Part shown: positions 4,580 to 8,088 of the stretch, in pieces | Layout: each line of letters begins with the position of its first letter | How positions within the stretch are numbered: the first letter of the stretch is position 1 | Assembly: GCA_964588535.1 (NCBI GenBank) | Contig: CAZPQA010000120.1 | Coordinates: 1 to 8,088, forward strand | From: NaphS2 sp964588535 | GTDB lineage: Bacteria; Desulfobacterota; DSM-4660; Desulfatiglandales; Desulfatiglandaceae | Length of the DNA stretch: 8,088 nucleotides | Direction of reading: 5' to 3' | Notes under the pieces: model-generated | What the model saw: only the letters and a program-made list of their open reading frames with translations | Told to the model about the DNA's origin: nothing | Databases searched by the model: none | Made by a program: the position numbers and the translations under genes

Positions 4580-6901
4580 ATGAAAAGGCGGGCTCGCGGC
4601 GCCATTGAAGGGATTGTTCAGGGAGTTGGATTTCGGCCCTTCATTTATCAGCTGGCAGGTCAATACGGATTGTCGGGTCATGTGGGCAATACGGATTTCG
4701 GTGTGGACCTGGAAGTGGAGGGACCGGACCGGAATGTCACCGCATTTGTAGCGTCTGTCGTCGCGGCGCCCCCGCCACTGGCGTATATCTCATCGGTACA
4801 CTGGACCGATATCCCTGTCAAGCATCAACACACCTTTGAAATCAGGCAGAGCGAAAGCCACCGGGAGCGATCGGCACTCATCTCTCCCGATGTGGGCATT
4901 TGTGAAGACTGTCATCGGGAACTCCTGGACCCATCAGACCGGAGATATGGCTATCCGTTTATCAACTGCACCAACTGCGGCCCCCGTTATACCATCATCA
5001 AAGACATTCCCTATGACCGCATGGCCACCACCATGGCGCCCTTTCAAATGTGTCCCGAATGCCGCAAGGAATACGAAGATCCTTCAAACCGCCGCTTCCA
5101 CGCGCAACCCAATGCCTGCTGGGCATGCGGCCCCGTGCCGTCAATTCATGATCCGAACGGCACGAAAATGCCGTGTGATGATCCGATCGGAGAGACCATT
5201 TCTTTGCTGCAACAGGGAGCGATTCTGGCCGTCAAAGGGTTGGGCGGGTTTCATCTTTGCGTAGACGCATCTAACCATGAAGCCGTGGTCCGGCTCAGGC
5301 GACGAAAACATCGGGAGGAAAAGCCCCTTGCCGTGATGGTGAAGGATCTGGAGGTGGCCCGGGAAATAGTTCGTGTGAACCAGACCGAGGCCGAATTGTT
5401 GACGTCCCGCCAGAAGCCCATTGTGCTTCTGGAAAAAAAACCGTCTCATGACCTTTCCGAACAGGTGGCCCCGCAAAACCGGTATCTGGGTGTTATGCTT
5501 CCCTATACGCCATTGCATGTTCTTCTGATGGAGGGGCCCTTTGTAGCCCTGGTAATGACCAGCGGCAATGTGAGCGAGGAACCCATTTCGCGGGACAATC
5601 GGTCGGCATTTCTAAAACTTCATGGCATTGCCGATTATTTTCTGGTCCACAACCGGGATATCCATCTGCGGGGAGACGACTCGGTGGTCCGCGTGGTGGA
5701 CGGGGTTCCGAGACAGGTCCGGCGTTCCCGGGGATATGTGCCGGTTCCCGTTTTCCTTCCCCCATCCATTGCAGGAATGCCTTCGGTGCTGGCTCTGGGG
5801 GCGGAACTCAAAAATACCATCTGCCTGACCAAGAAAAACCGGGCTTTCTTGAGTCAGCATGTGGGGGATCTGGAGAACCTGGAAACCTATGATTTTTTCA
5901 ATTTGACCGTTTCGCACCTGCGGCGGATTCTGGAGATTCGTCCCGAGGTGATGGTCCATGACCTTCATCCGGACTACCTCAGTTCCAGATTCGCCAGAGA
6001 ACAAAATGAATTTACACCCCTGGCGGTGCAGCATCACCACGCCCATATTGTGAGTTGCCTCGCGGAACATGGCTTTCCGGGACCTGTCATCGGTCTAGCC
6101 ATGGACGGGACCGGGCTGGGCTTGGATGGGGCCATCTGGGGCGGCGAGGTTCTGCTTTGCGACTGGGTTTCTTTTTCGCGGCGGGCCCATTTGTCCTATG
6201 TACCTTTGCCCGGGGGCGATGCGGCTGCCAAATCACCCTGGCGCATGGGGCTTGTTTACCTTTATCACGCCTACGGGGAGGACCTGTTTGATCTGTCCAT
6301 TCCCTTTGTTCAGGAACTGGATCGGGAAACATCATCCATTATTCTGCAAATGGCGAAAAAGGGGGTGCATTCCCCCTTGACATCCAGTTGTGGCCGGCTT
6401 TTTGATGCGGTTTCAGCGCTCATCGGTATTCGAAAAGAAATTGCCTATGAAGGTCAGGCCGCCATTGAACTGGAAATGTGCCAGAATCTCGTCGAAGAAG
6501 GCGCCTATGCTTTTGACATTCACGCCGAGGCAGGAGAATGGGTCATGGAAACCGCGCCAATCATACGGGGGGTGGTGACGGATCTGCTGGAAGGTGAAGC
6601 CACGGGGGTTATCAGCCGGCGGTTTCACAATACCCTGATTAAAATGTTGCATCAAATCTGCATGACCATCAGGACTGAAAACAATCTGGAACAGGTGGTT
6701 TTGAGCGGTGGGGCCTTTCAGAATGAAACGTTGCTCAGCGGTGTGACGAAGGCCCTCAGCGCTGATGGGTTTGATGTGTTGAGCCAGGCAAAGGTTCCCG
6801 CAAATGACGGCGGGTTGAGCCTTGGGCAGGCGGTGATTGCCGGGATGCTTTGTGCCGGACAAAAGGGCCAATTTGAGGAAACTTATGAAATACATGGATG
6901 A
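4580..6901 (+). CDS. hypF: Carbamoyltransferase HypF (hydrogenase maturation)
   Basis: HypF converts carbamoyl phosphate and ATP to a carbamoyl-adenylate and transfers the carbamoyl group to the C-terminal cysteine of HypE, the first step toward the active-site cyanides. The 773-residue product is full length with all domains in order: an acylphosphatase-like domain (1-90, VQGVGFRPF at 13-21); eight zinc-finger cysteines in four CxxC pairs (108/111, 130/133, 158/161, 180/183); a YrdC/Sua5-like domain (about 205-385, KGLGGFHL at 219-226, SGN at 328-330); and a Kae1-like carbamoyltransferase domain with the HHHAH metal motif at 485-489, DGTG at 509-512 and LSGGAFQN at 708-715. AAGGGA (4565-4570) overlaps the last base of hypB and lies 9 bases before the ATG. 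The 3' end overlaps hypD by 17 bases. Confidence 0.97.
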   Translation: MKRRARGAIEGIVQGVGFRPFIYQLAGQYGLSGHVGNTDFGVDLEVEGPDRNVTAFVASVVAAPPPLAYISSVHWTDIPVKHQHTFEIRQSESHRERSALISPDVGICEDCHRELLDPSDRRYGYPFINCTNCGPRYTIIKDIPYDRMATTMAPFQMCPECRKEYEDPSNRRFHAQPNACWACGPVPSIHDPNGTKMPCDDPIGETISLLQQGAILAVKGLGGFHLCVDASNHEAVVRLRRRKHREEKPLAVMVKDLEVAREIVRVNQTEAELLTSRQKPIVLLEKKPSHDLSEQVAPQNRYLGVMLPYTPLHVLLMEGPFVALVMTSGNVSEEPISRDNRSAFLKLHGIADYFLVHNRDIHLRGDDSVVRVVDGVPRQVRRSRGYVPVPVFLPPSIAGMPSVLALGAELKNTICLTKKNRAFLSQHVGDLENLETYDFFNLTVSHLRRILEIRPEVMVHDLHPDYLSSRFAREQNEFTPLAVQHHHAHIVSCLAEHGFPGPVIGLAMDGTGLGLDGAIWGGEVLLCDWVSFSRRAHLSYVPLPGGDAAAKSPWRMGLVYLYHAYGEDLFDLSIPFVQELDRETSSIILQMAKKGVHSPLTSSCGRLFDAVSALIGIRKEIAYEGQAAIELEMCQNLVEEGAYAFDIHAEAGEWVMETAPIIRGVVTDLLEGEATGVISRRFHNTLIKMLHQICMTIRTENNLEQVVLSGGAFQNETLLSGVTKALSADGFDVLSQAKVPANDGGLSLGQAVIAGMLCAGQKGQFEETYEIHG
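6875..6880 (+). promoter_or_regulatory. Ribosome-binding site deciding the hypD start
   Basis: GAGGAA lies inside the hypF coding sequence, with GAGG 6 bases before the ATG at 6885. The earlier in-frame ATG at 6837 lacks such a site and would add 16 residues not typical of HypD; the ATG at 6894 is too far away. Confidence 0.65.
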
Positions 6902-7967
6902 ATATCGGGATGGTGCTGTGGCGAGGGCACTCTCCGAAAAAATCAGGGACATTTCCACGAAACGGGTTCGTTTGATGGAAATCTGCGGCACCCACACCAT
7001 GGCCATTTTTCGTCACGGCATTCGGAGCCTTCTGCCCGAAACCATTGAACTGGTATCAGGCCCCGGCTGCCCCGTCTGCGTAACGGCCATGGAGGAGATC
7101 GATCGGGCCGTGAAGCTGGCGCGAACAAAAGGGGTTATCGTCACAACCTTCGGGGATATGATACGCGTTCCCGGCAGTGAATCTTCCCTGCAGAAGGCCC
7201 AGGCTGAGGGCGCCATTGTGAAAATGGTCTATTCCACTTTTGACGCCCTTAAAATCGCTTCCAAAAACAGGGAGAGTGAGGTGGTCTTTCTGGGGATAGG
7301 GTTTGAAACCACCGCGCCCACGGTGGCGGCCGCCATCCAGACGGCGCATACGGGGGGGAATAACAACTTTTCGGTGCTCTCCGCCCATAAACTCTTGCCG
7401 CCGGCCATGGATGCCCTTCTTTCCAGCGGAAATTCCATAGTGGACGGGTTTATCTGCCCGGGCCATGTGACCACCATCATCGGTACATCGTCCTACGAAA
7501 ATGTTGTTGAACAGTACCATAAGCCTTGCGTGGTGACCGGGTTTGAGCCGGTGGATATCCTTCAGGGTATCCTGATGCTGGTGGAACAGATCGAATCGGG
7601 CCGGGCTGAGGTTGAGATCCAGTATGCCCGCGCTGTTTCCCCCGAGGGAAACCCGGGGGCACGGGCCATCATGGAAGAGGTCTTTGAACCCTGTGATGCC
7701 CCCTGGCGGGGGTTGGGCAAAATCCCGGGCAGCGGTCTCGCCATTCGGAAGTCTTTTGTTGCCCATGACGCGGAAAATCGGTTTGATCTGGAAGTTCCGG
7801 CGGCCCATGAGCCGCCCGGTTGTCTCTGTGCGCAGGTTCTGCAGGGCGCTGCCACGCCACCGGAATGTAAATTTTTCAGAAATGCGTGTACGCCGGGGAC
7901 ACCCATTGGCCCCTGTATGGTATCCAGTGAAGGGACCTGCGCAGCATATTTTAAGTATCACGGCTAG
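6885..7967 (+). CDS. hypD: Hydrogenase maturation Fe-S scaffold protein HypD
   Basis: HypD carries a [4Fe-4S] cluster and, with HypC, forms the scaffold on which Fe(CN)2CO is built, receiving cyanide from HypE. At 360 residues it is close to the usual length (E. coli 373). Conserved motifs are intact: EICGTHTMAIFRHG with C34; SGPGCPVCVT with C62 and C65; GFETTAPT at 139-146; GFICPGHVTTIIGT in the middle; and the C-terminal cluster-binding cysteines C313, C315, C328 and C335, with two more at 344 and 352. The start at 6885 is fixed by GAGGAA just upstream inside hypF, giving a 17-base overlap and likely translational coupling. hypC, which often precedes hypD and encodes its partner, is absent here. 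Confidence 0.97.
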   Translation: MKYMDEYRDGAVARALSEKIRDISTKRVRLMEICGTHTMAIFRHGIRSLLPETIELVSGPGCPVCVTAMEEIDRAVKLARTKGVIVTTFGDMIRVPGSESSLQKAQAEGAIVKMVYSTFDALKIASKNRESEVVFLGIGFETTAPTVAAAIQTAHTGGNNNFSVLSAHKLLPPAMDALLSSGNSIVDGFICPGHVTTIIGTSSYENVVEQYHKPCVVTGFEPVDILQGILMLVEQIESGRAEVEIQYARAVSPEGNPGARAIMEEVFEPCDAPWRGLGKIPGSGLAIRKSFVAHDAENRFDLEVPAAHEPPGCLCAQVLQGAATPPECKFFRNACTPGTPIGPCMVSSEGTCAAYFKYHG

Positions 7968-7993
7968 TTGTCTGCTGGTCGCTAGCTTTTTTT
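7963..7993 (+). terminator. Possible weak rho-independent terminator at the hypD end
   Basis: GCTAG (7963-7967, overlapping the hypD stop) pairs with CTAGC (7982-7986), which is followed directly by seven T residues (7987-7993). The T-tract is good, but the stem is only 5 bp and the loop 14 bases, so termination may be partial. The next gene has its own strong ribosome-binding site 10 bases downstream. Confidence 0.35.
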
Positions 7994-8016
7994 CAAACCC
8001 ATAAGGAGGTGGAGCT

Positions 8017-8088
8017 ATGTTCAAGATTCTGGAAGGAAGTGAAGGCAATGTTCTGGGGGTTGAGGTGGTCGGTGGTTATATGAAAGAA
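8017..8088 (+). CDS. SpoIIAA-like (STAS-fold) protein, N-terminal part only (partial)
   Basis: Only 24 codons are in the window: MFKILEGSEGNVLGVEVVGG and four more residues, open at the window end. The opening MF-x-I-L-E-x-S-x-GNVLG matches the start of the SpoIIAA-like family (PF11964, formerly DUF3478), small soluble proteins of about 120 residues with a STAS-like fold and unknown, possibly regulatory or lipid-binding, role. AAGGAGGT (8003-8010), a full match to the anti-Shine-Dalgarno sequence, ends 6 bases before the ATG, so the start is secure and expression may be high. A weak terminator lies between it and hypD, so it is probably not part of the hydrogenase pathway. The family call rests on about 20 residues. 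Confidence 0.6.
   Translation, partial: MFKILEGSEGNVLGVEVVGGYMKE

Noticed and set aside
6837..6884. Earlier in-frame ATG for hypD
   Set aside because: It would add 16 residues not typical of HypD and deepen the overlap with hypF; GAGGAA supports 6885.
6413..7006. 197-codon open frame on the - strand opposite the end of hypF
   Set aside because: Antisense shadow of conserved hypF/hypD coding sequence, with no recognisable motif.
7056..8048. Long (330-codon) open frame on the - strand opposite hypD
   Set aside because: It lies almost wholly antisense to hypD, whose motifs are fully conserved; the translated antisense product has no recognisable domain and is explained by high GC at third positions.
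1..8088. CRISPR arrays, tRNA or rRNA genes, transposases
   Set aside because: No regularly spaced repeats, no tRNA-like or rRNA-like sequence and no transposase motifs were seen on either strand.

Overview
The window is an ordinary-looking stretch of a chromosome from an anaerobic bacterium, most likely a sulfate-reducing or syntrophic Desulfobacterota (deltaproteobacterium). The evidence is a branched-chain amino acid type ABC ATPase (LivF) with a basic C-terminal tail beside an acyl-CoA ligase, a CGGC-domain protein, a DUF2333 protein, a [NiFe]-hydrogenase maturation (hyp) cluster and a SpoIIAA-like protein. The taxonomic call is an inference from gene content and moderate-to-high GC, not a database match. 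All genes are on the + strand.

Layout. (1) Positions 1-888 hold the last 18 codons of an AMP-forming acyl-CoA ligase followed by a complete livF-like ATPase, the end of a transport/CoA-activation operon. (2) Positions 885-998 carry two inverted copies of a 20-bp perfect palindrome (REP/REPIN-like); the first copy supplies the livF stop codon. (3) A small cysteine-rich CGGC-domain protein (1024-1491) follows. (4) A DUF2333 membrane-anchored protein (1664-2614) has a good sigma70-type promoter in front of it. (5) The hydrogenase maturation genes follow as hypA (2662-3003), hypB (3912-4565), hypF (4580-6901) and hypD (6885-7967). (6) An AT-rich Phd-family antitoxin / VapC PIN-domain toxin pair (3126-3799), with its own strong promoter, sits between hypA and hypB. 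(7) A weak terminator-like hairpin at the end of hypD is followed by the first 24 codons of a SpoIIAA-like (STAS-fold) protein.

How the genes work together. HypA and HypB deliver nickel. HypF makes the carbamoyl/cyano group from carbamoyl phosphate. HypD is the Fe-S scaffold on which Fe(CN)2CO is assembled with HypC and HypE. hypC and hypE are not in the window; hypF runs straight into hypD with a 17-nt overlap, so no hypC lies in its common place in front of hypD. The toxin-antitoxin pair looks like a later insertion that splits hypA from hypBFD.

I see no clear new system. The points worth a second look are the toxin-antitoxin insertion in the hyp operon, the REPIN-like element at the livF stop codon, the 20-bp tandem duplication covering the hypA ribosome-binding site and start codon, and the missing hypC.
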